From NCBI GenBank assembly GCA_963971285.1, contig OZ020256.1:8558541-8622540 (forward strand): a stretch of 64,000 nucleotides of DNA, in the 5' to 3' direction. The position numbers were made by a program, and so were the translations under genes. This DNA is from Astropecten irregularis. Lineage: Eukaryota; Echinodermata; Asteroidea; Paxillosida; Astropectinidae. The notes beneath the pieces are model-generated. The model did no database searches and had not been told where the DNA came from. It saw nothing but the letters and a program-made list of their open reading frames with translations. Below are positions 21,353-32,505 of the stretch, piece by piece (the first letter of the stretch is position 1; each line of letters begins with the position of its first letter).

Positions 21353-21858
21353 GATACATGGATTGTCACATGCACATCCCTGCTATTGTTGGGCTCTGCC
21401 CAAGCGGAAAGATGTGGAGAGATCTACGTACACAGCTGCATGGCCCAACGTCCATACAAGCCAGGTCAAAACCAATACAATTAGTTAGGCCACTACAGTA
21501 CTACACCGACGTCCAGAGGCGATTGACGCCTGGACCCTTCAAGGGGCCTCGCTTATCTGGCCCCTCTCCGCCCGGCCCATAGGCTCCATGGCGCAGTGTC
21601 ACTTTAATTTTAATAATATTAATAATGGACACTTTTAATGCGCCGGTATCTGCCAAGCCTGACGCTCATGGCGCAAATCAATTATTATCCCTGGTCATGG
21701 GGCCATATTTTACAGCATTTAATTTACAGCTCGAGCTTTTATAAGCCTTAACTGACATCGCAGAGGCAGGGACACATCCCCCACCATCGCTCAACGAAAG
21801 CGGAGAGCCTTAATGCAGCCAAGCCCAACCGACTGTCACCCTCAGAGTCTCAAGTCGA
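21353..21858. repeat. Flanking dispersed repeats, including a LINE-like tail
   Basis: AATAATGGACACTTTTAATG followed by GCGCCGGTATC and CGCTCATGGCGCAAA at 21623-21675 also occurs at 38373-38425 beside a TAA microsatellite. Read in reverse it looks like the 3' end of a non-LTR element with an ATT tail. The last 20 bases belong to the GTCGAG-containing GC-rich family of 1363-3839, whose other half resumes at 27101. Confidence 0.5.
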
Positions 21859-21867
21859 GTCGCTCCA

Positions 21868-22002
21868 TAGTCTAGATTGCTAGACTGTGTTATCGTACCC
21901 GCCACCACGAGAGGGCGTATCGTGGCAATCCGCTAGCGACGCACGAGTGCACGACTACTAACTTCACTCGATAACACAGTCTAGACGATCTCTGATTATT
22001 TA
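21868..22002 (+). repeat. Left terminal inverted repeat of transposon A
   Basis: Matches 26957-27091 in reverse almost perfectly and the last 140 bp of transposon B. Within the arm, CTAGACTGTGTTATCG near the tip and CGATAACACAGTCTAG at the inner side are inverted copies about 80 bp apart, so the single-stranded arm could fold on itself. Confidence 0.9.
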
Positions 22003-22513
22003 CCGTATGCGCGCGCACCTACCGTGCCTAATTATATGACGTATGCATAATATATCCTGCATAATTAGGTCAAGCAATGCATATTCATATGTCTAGTCCC
22101 CTGACTTACCTCGCACAGTCTATAATGCACTGCATGTAATTTACTGTACAGTACTAGTACATATACATGTACATGTACAGTACACATGTACATGTATATA
22201 CCATGGAGGTATACAGGTATATTGTACTTCACGAAGTTTTGTAAAACCGTGAAGGAATTTCCATGGTAAAACAATGGAGGAAAACTGTATGTAGGCCTAC
22301 ACGAAATAATGATGCTCGATATGATCGGTATAGGCACAAACCAACATAACCCATGCTGCGGGTGCATTACTACCGGTGCAGACACAGCGCGTGGGGGCTT
22401 CATGCGACGCATTCAGCCCATCCGCGCACGGACGTTGTGTAGTATTTTTTATGCGAGACCGCACGGCTTGCAAGTGACTGAGTCAGTCACGTAGAAAATT
22501 AAGATTGCTGCAA

Positions 22514-22955
22514 GCTAGTATTAAGCTTGCGGCAAGCTTATTAAGGTTGCGGCAAGCTTAAAGAAGCTTGTACGGTACTTCTGCAAGCTCCCGACAAGCT
22601 CCTGGCAAGCCTGCAAGCTTATGCAAGCTTACCAACAAGCTTGCGGCAAGCTTGTATTGATCAGCGCGCAGCTTGCTGTCACCTTGCAAGCTTGCCAGCA
22701 ACATGGCTGCAAGCTTGCAAGCTTGCCAGCATCATGGCTGCAAGCTTGCAAGCTTGCCAGCATCATGGCTGCAAGCTTGCAAGCTTGCCAGCATCATGGC
22801 TGCAAGCTTGCAAGCTTGCCAGCAACATGGCTGCAAGCTTGCATGGTTGGCTGCAAGCTTGCAACCAAGTTGCTGTCAGCTTGCAAGCTTGCCAGCAATA
22901 TGGCTGCAAGCTTGCAACCAAGAAGTTGCTGTCAGCTTGCAAGCTTGCCATGAGA
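22514..22955 (+). repeat. Minisatellite with 31-bp units built on GCAAGCTTGC
   Basis: Core units read GCAAGCTTGCCAGCATCATG followed by GCTGCAAGCTT, 31 bp, about five well-preserved copies (22684-22845) with degenerate variants on both sides. GCAAGCTTGC is itself a perfect 10-bp palindrome, so each unit can extrude a hairpin. Open frames here are only translations of the repeat. Confidence 0.9.
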
Positions 22956-24231
22956 AACATATGGATTCAAACAATTAACTGCACAATTAGGACCCAACCA
23001 GACAGAATTATCAAACACCCTTTTTGTTTAATTAATTTACTTTGATAATTAATTAAGTAATTTGATTTTGAAAGTTTTCCCAGACATAAAAAGCCAGGAG
23101 TTAAAATCAAAAAGCAGGATATTGGAGTTCATTCAATTAAATTTGGATATGATCAACCTGCATGGCCAATTAATTAATCAAGAGTTCTATCTTCTATTAA
23201 ATTAATTCTTCCTATGGAATTCTTGGCAATTAAGTTTTTTAATCAAGAGTCCTGCATACATACACATAAATTATTAGTACCAATGAAAAGTTTAGTTATT
23301 GTATTTTGAAAATTGTCCCAAATTCCTATGAGGATTCAAAGAAAATTGTTTAAGGTCTAGCTCTACATTACTGATCTGCATTTATTTTATAATTTAAAGT
23401 AATGTCACAGCAGCAGGCTGTGCAGTGAGGGTTCAGCTAGTATTACAATATATAGTTCATGATTTGCCAAGCTTTTGGATGACTTGGTTTTTTTGTGTTT
23501 TAAATTGTCAAGTGCCTTGTTATTGTATTCACCACTATTTATTATTAGTTAGGATTATTAGTCATTCATTTATCTCTGTATTATTTTTGAAGATTTTTCC
23601 TTTAGGTTTTTCATTGAAAGAGCTTGCTCAGGTCATATGCATATTCATTGTTTTAGCCAGCACAGTGTTTCTTCCAATAAACCTGTGTGCAAGAGGATTA
23701 GACAGTTAATGTAAACAAACTTATCTTAGGAATGCCACAGGTGTCAAGTGACCACACTGACCTCTGGTATGCCACATGTATACAAGTAGCCATTTTATCA
23801 GCACTGTCCACTGTCACAATGCATAACCATGGACATGATGGAGGTAGGACTCAAAGCCAACATTTTCTTCTTCCTAATTCACCCTGATTGAGACCCTATA
23901 GAGACTCCAACTTGGTAAGTTAACCTTTCTTTATATTTCTTTATTGTTTGCTAGTAACTTTGATTATAGTTTTGACCATTATTTCAAGTGATTTTGGCCA
24001 GAGGCCTACTTTTGTTTGGATAAATTGTGCTTTTTTACGTGTGTATTTATGCATTGTGCAAAGTTGCATTTGTTATGTACACAAAGATAAGTTGTCTTAT
24101 TGTTTTTCTCTGTTCTGTATTATTAAATTGCAGATAGCTGAATCACATGTGCCACTACATTCAAGTGACTCCCTGTTTCGTAATTCGGTGGAATATATTG
24201 AGAATATACATCTTTTTGGAAGTCTGGAGTG
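22956..24231. other. AT-rich interior of the nested insertion
   Basis: No domain recognised. A 94-codon hydrophobic frame at 23425-23709 has no family resemblance and no clear initiation context. Confidence 0.5.
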
Positions 24232-24680
24232 AAGCTGGAGTTTGCCACCAAAGAGAAGCAACTGAAGCTAGAGGAGTTGCAGGAGACCACCAAGGTTGAA
24301 GCAATGAGGATAGAGAGGGATAAAAAGCTGGAACAACTACAGCCAGCAAGTGCTGCAGAGTCTCATCACCAGAGTGAAATTTAGATGGATGACGATATCG
24401 TCAGTGCTTGAAAAGTGCATCTCCCAACTAGCAGAGTTAAATAGAGAACAGCTGCAATATCCCCTGTGCCGAAATTCATTCAATTCGCTTAATTATCAAC
24501 AGCCAACCCCTTGATGCAGACATCACCAAGCTAAACTTCCTTCATCAGTATGTAACCGGAAAGCCACAGCATCTCGTCGATGCACTACCTGCTCATTGGC
24601 ACGGAGGAAGCATACATCAGGGCAAGAGAGGTGCTGACGGAGAGATACGGAAACAGCTAGCAGCGTAGTCAGTACAGCTT
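24232..24680 (+). pseudogene. BEL/Pao-like gag fragment
   Basis: From 24232 a frame reads KLEFATKEKQLKLEELQETT and then VEAMRIERDKKLEQLQ, a coiled-coil-like helix. After stops, frames read DADITKLNFLHQYVTGKPQH and then GTEEAYIRAREVLTERYGN. The order 'KL-x-FL-x-x-Y-x-x-G' followed by 'AY-x-x-A-x-x-x-L-x-x-R-Y/F-G' is the signature of the BEL/Pao-type gag domain (DUF1759). Several frame changes and stops make it dead. It lies inside the nested insertion, so it was captured or inserted there. Confidence 0.6.
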
Positions 24681-25299
24681 TCACGAGTAAGCTGTGACAG
24701 TGGCCAAGGATATCACCACGAGATTCAGCGGGCCTAAGAGATTTCATGCAGCACGAGCCACCACAGTGTGGTACCACACCTACATGTAGCCTGGGAGTGT
24801 TCGACTATGCCAGCAAGAACACGCACCTTATCAAGAAGTTGCCATTCAATCTTGAGGCCAATTAGTGGCGGGACAAGATTGACGTTTTTAAGAATTTTAG
24901 AATTTCAGGTTTTTATGTATACCTGCTGTGTACAAAAGTATAGGAAATTTCAGCGTTTCCTTGGTGTTTTTAGATTTTGTGTGTGTGTGGCCACTCACAT
25001 CCCTGTAAATGTGAACAAGTGCTTCAATAAATTTTTTTTTTACTTTATTATAATAAAATTGCCCAGAGTTTCATTGCAGTTAAAATCTTTATAGAGTATT
25101 TTCTCCACCTGTTAATGGCCCTGCAAGGTATGTACGATGTACATTGGTATTCTTGGAAAACTTTACAGGTACATAGGGATGTATGTAGCTGCAAGGTTGC
25201 CAATTCTGCTGCTAGTCTGCAACAGAGTTTGCCATTTGTTAGGTTAATTAAATAATGCTTGGGCAATAGCCTGCCTGCCTGCAATTAGCTTGGATGTTT

Positions 25300-25775
25300 A
25301 CATATCTGCCAGCTTGCAAGTTTATTTGCAAGCAAAAAAACCTTCTATTGCAAGCTTGTGGCAAGCTTGCTACAAGCGTGCATATATAATTTTCGTATGG
25401 GGATACAAGCTTGCTGCAAGCATAATACAAGCTTGCTAGCCAGCAAGCTTGCCGGCAAGCACCAGGATAAAAACTGCAAACTTGAAAACAAGCTTGCTGC
25501 AAGCTTGCCGCAAGCTTGCCGCAAACTTGAAAACAAGCTTGCCGCAAGCTTGCCGCAAACTTGAAAACAAGCTTGCCGCAAACTTGAAAACAAGCTTGCC
25601 GCAAGCTTGTGGCAAGCAAAAGCAAGCTTGCCCTCATTTGCATTTTTGAAACCCTGCAAGCTTGCTGCAAGCATAATACCAGCTTGCCGGCAAGCATAAT
25701 ACCAGCTTGCCGGCAAGCTTGCTGGGAGCTTGCCGGCAAGCTTGCCGGCAAGGTTGCTGTAAGCTTGCCGGCAAG
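25300..25775 (-). repeat. Second GCAAGCTTGC-type minisatellite
   Basis: Irregular repeats of CAAGCTTGCCGCAAGCTTGC and of the unit with AAACTTGAAAA spacers (25475-25600). It mirrors the array at 22514-22955 at the opposite end of the nested insertion. Units contain palindromes such as GCTTGCCGGCAAGC, so orientation is nominal. Confidence 0.85.
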
Positions 25776-26034
25776 CACCATTATATTTCTATAAGGGTTA
25801 CGTACGTACCCGGTCCCCGTTGCATTTTTTGGGGGAAGGGGGGATTTTCGAGCGGAGCGGGAAAGCCTATAGAGACAATTTTTTGTCATACATGAAAATC
25901 ATTTCATGGCCTCAAAATATTTTTGTGTCATCAAAATTATATTTTGTGTATTCATGTGGAAATCTTTTCGGTCCCTCAAAACATAGAGCAAGGAACAGAT
26001 CGAAATTATTTCATCGATCATGCCCCCAAATTCC

Positions 26035-26560
26035 TTTTGTCAAAAACATTACGTCAACTCGCAAACATTACGTCAACTCAAAAACATTACGTCAACTCAA
26101 AAACATTGCGTCAACTCAAAAACATTGCTTCAACTCAAAAACATTTTGTGAATAATTCTGAAAATCCTTATTTATGTTTTCAACATGCATATTAAACCCA
26201 AGTACATGTACAAAATTGCCGGGGAAGAATTTCACCGTTACATCAACTAACAAACATTGCGACAACTCGCAAACATTACGTCAACTCAAAAACATTACGT
26301 CAACTCAAAAACATTGCTTCAATTTAAAAACATTTTTTGAATAATTCTGAAAATCCTTATTTATGTTTTCAACATGCATAACCCAAGTACGTGTACAAAA
26401 TTGCCGGGGAAGAATTTCACCGTTACATCAACTAACAAACATTGTGGCAACTCGCAAACATTACGTCAACTCAAAAACATTACGTCAACTCAAAAACATT
26501 GCTTCAATTTAAAAACATTGTTTGAATAATTCTGAAAATCCTTATTTATGTTTTCAACAT
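26035..26560 (+). repeat. 19-bp minisatellite with a higher-order 185-189 bp period
   Basis: ATTACGTCAACTCAAAAAC units (19 bp) occur in short runs, each run followed by GAATAATTCTGAAAATCC and TTTATGTTTTCAACATGCAT. The composite block recurs at 26151, 26340 and 26525, spacings 189 and 185 bp. It lies in the interior of transposon A, near its right arm. Confidence 0.9.
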
Positions 26561-26956
26561 GCATAACCCAAGTACGTGTAAAAAAATTGCAGGGGAAGAA
26601 TTTCACCGCCGACAATCATATTATTCAATTTATTGTGCACAAGTATTAATGGGACTTGACTGACACAATCATGTGGGCCATGTTTTCTCCGAAGGCGAAG
26701 ACCATACCCGGCCGCCGTGTCCGTAGCTCCCCGCCTCACCGTACGCGTAGGCCTACGAGTACGAGGCGAGCCCGGTTACGTACACCGTGACCGTACCAGT
26801 CCTCCCGCCTACAGGCCCAGGAACTTCCAGCCAGTGGAAGAACAAGTGAGCTACCTGGCTATTGTGCATTTTCGTGATGTGTGTGCGCGTGCGCGAAGCG
26901 CAAATTATTCAACAATATCGCGCACGCGCACTAGTTTCCCCCCCGTTTTCGGGGGG

Positions 26957-27091
26957 AAATAATCAGAGATCGTCTAGACTGTGTTATCGAAGTCAAGTTA
27001 GTAGTCGTGCACTCGTGCGTCGCTAGCGGATTGCCACGATACGCCCTCTCGTGGTGGGGGGTACGATAACACAGTCTAGCAATCTAGACTA
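26957..27091 (-). repeat. Right terminal inverted repeat of transposon A
   Basis: Reverse of 21868-22002, ending CAATCTAGACTA at 27091 and followed by the target duplicate GTCGCTCCA. One visible difference is GGGGGG in place of GGCGGG beside GTACGATAACAC. Confidence 0.9.
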
Positions 27092-27100
27092 GTCGCTCCA

Positions 27101-27404
27101 CGGCCGACTTGTCCTGTGCCTATCCATACTGGAATCTGTTATATACGCTGTACACGTACTTTGTACTGTACATGCATCCCCTTTCTATTGTCCGGCTCTA
27201 CTGGAGTAGAAACAATGCCACCACGCTCGATCTGCTCCCAATTGCAGTCGACACGCCTTATGGGCCGAGTTGGCCTGCAGACGACTTAATAGGGCTAGCT
27301 GTACGCTTCCACGGACTCAGAGATGGATAATTTACTTTCTTCCCCACGGAGCAGGAAGTTGCAAAGATTCCCTTTACAGCTTTTACTGCCCAATGGCCAC
27401 GCCA
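27101..27404. repeat. Host repeat between transposons A and B
   Basis: Begins CGGCCGACTTGTCC, which continues the GTCGAG...CTCCA sequence left of transposon A. Joined, the two halves match the uninterrupted family member at 3029-3056. No gene is seen. Confidence 0.6.
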
Positions 27405-27413
27405 GTCCGCACT

Positions 27414-28290
27414 TAGTCTAGATTGCTAGACTGTGTTATCGTACCCGCTCTATGTTTTGAGGGACCGAAAAGATTTCCATATGAATACACAAAATATAAT
27501 TTTGATGACACAAAAATATTTTGAGGCCATGAAATGATTTTCATGTATGACAAAAAATTGTCTCTATAGGCTTTCCCGCTCCGCTCGAAAATCCCCCCTC
27601 CCCCCAAAAAATGCAACGGGGACCGGCGCCGGGTGACTGACTCAGTCACTTGCAGGCCAGGCCGTGCGGTCTCGCATAAAAAAATTAATACTACACGAAC
27701 GTCCGTGCGCGGATGGACCGCACTGGTTATCACGGGCCCATGCCTCGGGCTGAATGCGTCGCATGAAGCCCCCCACGCGCTGTGTCTGAACCGGTGGTAA
27801 TGCACCCGCAGCATGGGTTATGTTGGTTTGTGCCTACCGATCATATCGAGCATCATTATTTCGTGTAGGCCTACATACAGTTTTCCTCCATTGTTTTACC
27901 ATGGAAATTCCTTCACGGTTTTACAAAACTTCGTGAAGTACAATATACCTGTATGGTATTTATACATGTGTACTGTACATGTACATGTACATGTATGTAC
28001 TAGTACTGTACAGTACATTACATGCAGTGCATTATAGACGGTGCGAGGTAAGTCAGGGGACTAGACATATGAATATGCATTGCTTGACCTAATTATGCAG
28101 GATATATTATGCATACGTCATATAACTAGGCACGGTAGGTGCGCGCGCATACGGTAAATAATCAGAGATCGTCTAGACTGTGTTATCGAAGTCAAGTTAG
28201 TAGTCGTGCACTCGTGCGTCGCTAGCGGATTGCCACGATACGCCCTCTCGTGGTGGCGGGTACGATAACACAGTCTAGCAATCTAGACTA
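27414..28290. mobile_element. Transposon B, an internally deleted relative of A in reverse orientation
   Basis: 877 bp flanked by the perfect 9-bp duplication GTCCGCACT (27405-27413 and 28291-28299), with ends identical to those of A. 27633-28290 is the reverse of A's 21868-22490. 27446-27630 is the reverse of A's 25811-25990. The left tip is only about 32 bp. Relative to A it lacks the nested 3.3-kb insertion, as an empty site, and about 1.1 kb of the right interior with the 19-bp minisatellite. It has no coding sequence, so it must be mobilised in trans. Confidence 0.88.
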
Positions 28291-28299
28291 GTCCGCACT

Positions 28300-28834
28300 A
28301 TGCTTCCGGGCTCGCCCAACCCCCCCCCCCTCCCCCCTCGATCCCTCCAGCTTTCAGTCGACCTGCCTCAAGTCGAGTTGTTCCAAGCCGAGTTGTTCGG
28401 TGCTCATTGGCCTATAATGCGTCCTACCTTACGGCCCAGCCCTACGGAACGGAAACATGTACCCGAGACATGTACAATCACGGTTTGCTATTGCCCGACG
28501 CTACCGGAACGGGAAACTGAAACCACACTACACGTACTGTTCAACGACCATGCATCACTACACTTCCGGGCACAATGTGCAACCGTTGACAGGACGGCTT
28601 GCACACTACTATAATAACTACAGCCCAGAGCGCTCCATGTGGCGCCACATCGGCGACCTTGCGACCCTGGCAGTCATGAGTGTAATATCCTGTATTTGGA
28701 AATTGGATAATGAATACAGTGATAAAGGTGATTAAAATGCGAGAATGCATCAACTCGAAATTCGGCTAGCACGCTCGCCATGCATGTCGTCCTGAGGTCA
28801 AAGGTCATACATGTGATAACCCTTACCCAACTTG
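28300..28834. repeat. Flanking GC-rich dispersed repeat
   Basis: Contains CAAGTCGAGTTGTTCC and related blocks of the 1363-3839 family. GTCCTGAGGTCAAAGGTCA, then ACATGTGATA at 28787-28820, parallels TCCTGAGGTCAAAGGTTA, then ACATGTGATA, at 3629-3660. C runs are present near 28320. No gene is seen. Confidence 0.5.
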
Positions 28835-29200
28835 AATGCAGTCCTTTAGCATGCACATAGCATTCATAAATAGCATGCGCATGCTATGAAAACTGCTATC
28901 CAAAAGCATTCATGCCATAGCATTCCTATAGCAACTTCGATAGCATTCACATGCACATAGGATGTAAATAGCATGCACATAGCATGTCAGAGCGGCTAAA
29001 AATGTAAATGAGGTATAGCAGTCCGGGGATCGCATGCTATTGAGAATGCTTTGAAAGCATGCGCATAGCATGCATCCCATAGCATTCGCATGCTATGGGA
29101 ATGCTATCCCAAAGCATTCTGCATGCTACGGGAATGCTATCCGAAAGCATTCCGCATGCTATGGGAATGCTATCCCAATTAAAGCATTCCACATGCTATG
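28835..29200 (+). repeat. Palindromic minisatellite AGCATGCTAT, array 1
   Basis: Irregular units such as GCATTCGCATGCTATGGGAA and AATGCTATCCCAAAGCATTC, each containing inverted words (AGCATTC with GAATGCT, AGCATGC with GCATGCT). The array pairs with a similar one at 30838-31220. The flank CCCTTACCCAACTTG at 28819 is mirrored by CAGTTTGGTAAGGG at 31205, suggesting that both arrays are ends of one element. Confidence 0.85.
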
Positions 29201-30837
29201 AATTTGAAATCTGTAAATTTGGATTTGAAAACTAAATTAATTAGTTTTCTCTAATTCCTGATAAACAAACTAAAAACCATGAAAGATGGAAGACACAGGG
29301 TACAGAAGCACTTCACACACACAGGCATATTGGGTAACTTAAAATCCTTTTATTAATCATATTTCAAGGCCAGGTGCTTGATTTGATGTTTGTCCAAAAG
29401 CAGGTCTGTACTGCATTTGCAATTAAAAAAACCAAAAGAAGAAATTATAGTTAAACTATTATACTCATTGGTAAATAAATAAATTGATTTCTCCATTGAA
29501 AGTAGGAAAAATACAATCAACATCGGACATTTCAACTTTGGCTTAAAGGTATGAGAAATGGTGACCACTAGCATTCATTTTTCAGTATTTTCTGTTATGT
29601 GAAATACTTGTGATTATATAATGTTTAGCCATTTTTATAGCCAAGCTGCAAAAGGAAATTTAGGCTAGATCCGTAGCTGCCAGCATGGTCATGTTCAGGG
29701 GTCAGAAAATGACTTGCATGCTGCACTGCAGAATGCAGACCTCATGTAATGTAAGGAGGTACTACAAACAAATACTTGCCTTTTATCAATGGTTTGTCAC
29801 ATCACCATGCACTTCTGCATTTGGGTGTTTAATTATTCTCCTTTCCCTTCTTGCTCTCTCCTTCCAAGGTGCTTTGAGGAGGCTCCTCCCTCTTGCATCA
29901 ACTCTCATCTTCATAAACAAGTTAAAACACTCATTTGACTGAAATGGAAACTTTGGTAAATGTTCATGCATGAATTAGGCCTATTCATGTCATTCAAGTT
30001 CAGGATTAATTGTCCGTCGGTCGGTTAATCTTCTTTAGCTTTTTCACTCTAAATTATTTCAAATTAGGCATATATGGCCTAACAATGATAATATTACTGT
30101 TTTTTTTGCATATTTTAGTGGTACTTTATTTGTTAGGCCTAACCTTTTTAAATCTGGGCTAGGATCACAGTTTTATATACACTGAACGATGGCAAGGCTA
30201 TACCTGATACAACAAACAATCAATCAACAATCTAAAGATATCATATAGCGGGCCGGCCCATATTACTTACTAGTATTAATTATTACTTACTAGTACTAAT
30301 TAGGGTCACACTTATTTCAGGGCCTCTACCCAACATATATCGAGTGGTTCAAAAACTCGAAGTACATACTATAGGCCTGCAGTTGCCACAGTTTTATACT
30401 TTCTCTGTGCTATGACTGAATTAATTAATAAAACAACAGGGTTAAAACAGTGAATGCAGCCTACCTTCATCTGGGGTGAATGTTGGGGTGAATTCTCCTC
30501 CATTTTGCCAGATTGTGGTTCCAAGAGTTGACAATTAGTTTTGTTGTAAACTGACTGACAAATTGTACTGAAATGTGTATTTGCAGATGTAGGGCCTATA
30601 GTGCTTACTATTCAAAGGATAGAGTGGAGCACAGTACAGAGATGTTGCTTAATGTGTGGTTGTTACAAAAGTGGCTAAAATGGCTATAACCGTTAGATAT
30701 TCAAACTATAGTCTGTAAGGTGAACAAGGGTCAGTCTGATAATGTAATACAAACCTAGACAAGAAGTGTTCCAGTAGTCATAAATCAATTAGACTGCTTG
30801 GCATTACAGGGTCAAATGTTCCCAAACTACTTGGGTA
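29201..30837. other. AT-rich segment between paired minisatellites
   Basis: No domain or exon is recognised. The layout matches the AT-rich interior of the nested insertion at 22491-25808. Confidence 0.5.
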
Positions 30838-31220
30838 CAGTATAGCATTCACGCTGCATGCTATATGAATGCTATATGAATGCTACTTTTTAAAAAAAAT
30901 CACTGCTGAGTCACTCTCCTTATAGTCAAAGTATAGCATTCACGGCTGCATGCTATTTGAAGCTCGTGAATGCTATACTTAAACAAAAAACATGGTTGAG
31001 TCCCTCTCCTTAGTTTTAAAGTATAGCATTCACGGCTGCATGCTATTCCCGGCTCATGAATGCTATCAGGAATGCTATTTGGACTGCTGATCATAGCAGT
31101 CCACAAGTCTTCAAACCCTTCGCATGCTATGTTAATGCTATAATAGCATGTGCATGCTATTGAACTGCTATTGAAATGCTCTGCAACTGCTATTATAGCA
31201 GTCCAGTTTGGTAAGGGAAT
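30838..31220 (-). repeat. Palindromic minisatellite AGCATGCTAT, array 2
   Basis: Units TATAGCATTCACGGCTGCAT, then GCTATTTGAA, at 30840, 30931 and 31021 (about 90 bp apart) followed by denser short units and CTATTATAGCAGTCCAG, then TTTGGTAAGGG. Spacer blocks GAGTC(A/C)CTCTCCTTA recur between units. Confidence 0.8.
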
Positions 31221-31479
31221 ACATGTACATGTTTCATACATGTGATAATACTCGTACATGTACTGTTCATCACATAAACGCCTAAAATACATTGGGAAAT
31301 GGGAGGTGACTAGTCAACCTGATCTTGTCCTACCTCCATGACCTGATGGTGTTATATAATCTGAGATGAACAAACACTACTTATCCCACTTGCAACCTCT
31401 TCTGATCAGCTGATTTTCTCCTCATTCTTATGCTTTGAAAAGTGATAAACACTGTGCAAAGTATGGTATAGATTGGAAT
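31221..31479. other. Short unassigned stretch
   Basis: Contains CATACATGTGATAATACTCG, echoing the flank at 28806-28820, and otherwise nothing recognisable. Confidence 0.4.
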
Positions 31480-32435
31480 TTTCCTCCTTCATTTGTGTCT
31501 AATGGCGAGACACAACATGCCAAGGCAGGCAAGAACGGCATGCGTCAACCCAGCCTACCTCCACCGACAACTCACCGTAGGTTGCGGGATAACTCCCGTT
31601 GACGGATTGGCAACAATTTTGCAGAACTCCGAAGCACCCCTTTCGGACCTGTGGTTTTCGACGTCATTGAGGCCTTAAAAATCCCCATCGGCGGGAAATA
31701 CAAGGCAACATTCTTCTCCATCAGGGAAATACAAGGCAACATTCTTCTCCATCAGCTCTACCCAAGGCAATGAAAAAGTACCATGAATAGCTGTGGCCAC
31801 AGTCCCTTCCCCGAAGGTCAGCATTTCCAGCTAATCATGGCTGCGACCTCCATAACCATCTGGGTGGACCCCGTCGACACGTTCCCCGCACCAAATAACC
31901 TCGGCGAGCAGGAGTCGACTCGCGCCAGCCCAACAGTCCCCAGTTCTTTTCCACAGATCACAAAGGGAATTCTGACGTGTCACGTCTTGCCGTCATTCCA
32001 CATCATCGGATGAGAAAGAGATCATCTCTGCCAATGACCTCACACCTGCTGATAGCCACACACAACAAGACACAATCCAGAGTTTTCGACTTCTGGTACC
32101 TACAACCCCCTGAAAGATGTCGAAAACATCTTGAGCCTCGTGGCTGCCTCCCTACAGATGCCACCTATCCAAGGCAGGTCTCTATGGGGAATGGCAATGA
32201 CCTGGTCCAACCAGGTCACATTATCCTGGTATGCGAAGTAAACTCGCCCACAACGCCTGGCTTCTCGGCCCAGATCTCGGCGAAGGATCAAACAACGTGT
32301 TCAAACGGTCCACTCGGATCAACCACTGGACATCACCCACATGATGAACGCTAAACGTCAGTCACATCCCCAACGTAGGCGTGAAGTCCTGACTCCAAGG
32401 ACTCCAATCCTACTACTAGGATTAACTCGGAATAG

Positions 32436-32505
32436 TTCCTGGTGAGGTTTGAACCCGGGTTGTCCGGACTGGCGCAATGAGTTGCGCCACCAATCCGTAC
32501 CAGCA
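32436..32505 (-). repeat. tRNA-like SINE fragment, minus strand
   Basis: On the minus strand: TGGTGGCGCAACTCATTGCG as an A-box-like arm (GGCGCAA/TTGCGCC is a perfect stem), then GGGTTCAAACC as a B box 30 bp later. The overall size fits a tRNA head. The acceptor stem is not convincing, so it is a SINE or tRNA relic rather than a gene. Confidence 0.5.

Larger units (their letters stand above)
22491..25808. mobile_element. Nested foldback-like insertion with paired GCAAGCTTGC arrays
   Basis: Transposon B preserves the flanks without this segment: GAGTCAGTCAC is directly followed by CCGG-rich sequence and GGTCCCCGTTGC. In A the same two blocks are separated by 3.3 kb. The insertion has a minisatellite at each end (22514-22955 and 25300-25775), an AT-rich middle and a BEL/Pao-like fragment. 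GTA occurs at the left edge and ACGTAC at the right, so any target duplication would be short. This paired-array layout is the one known for foldback elements; the assignment is inference. Confidence 0.65.
21868..27091. mobile_element. Inverted-repeat transposon A (9-bp target duplication)
   Basis: 5224 bp flanked by the perfect duplication GTCGCTCCA (21859-21867 and 27092-27100). Ends are TAGTCTAGATTGCTAGACT and its exact reverse. The inverted arms are about 135 bp (21868-22002 and 26957-27091). Each arm has a hairpin at the tip (AGTCTAG, ATTG, CTAGACT) and, at its inner side, CGATAACACAGTCTAG, the reverse of CTAGACTGTGTTATCG near the tip. No transposase is recognised, so A is probably non-autonomous. 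A 9-bp duplication with long arms best fits Mutator-like or foldback-type DNA transposons, which is inference. The interior holds a nested insertion (22491-25808) and a minisatellite (26035-26560). Confidence 0.85.

Noticed and set aside
22621..23045. Cys/Ala/Leu-rich repeat proteins
   Set aside because: All three frames are translations of the GCAAGCTTGC minisatellite, with no start context or domain.
26035..26560. CRISPR-like array
   Set aside because: The short repeats are directly tandem with almost no spacers, the longer period is a composite repeat, and the genome is eukaryotic.
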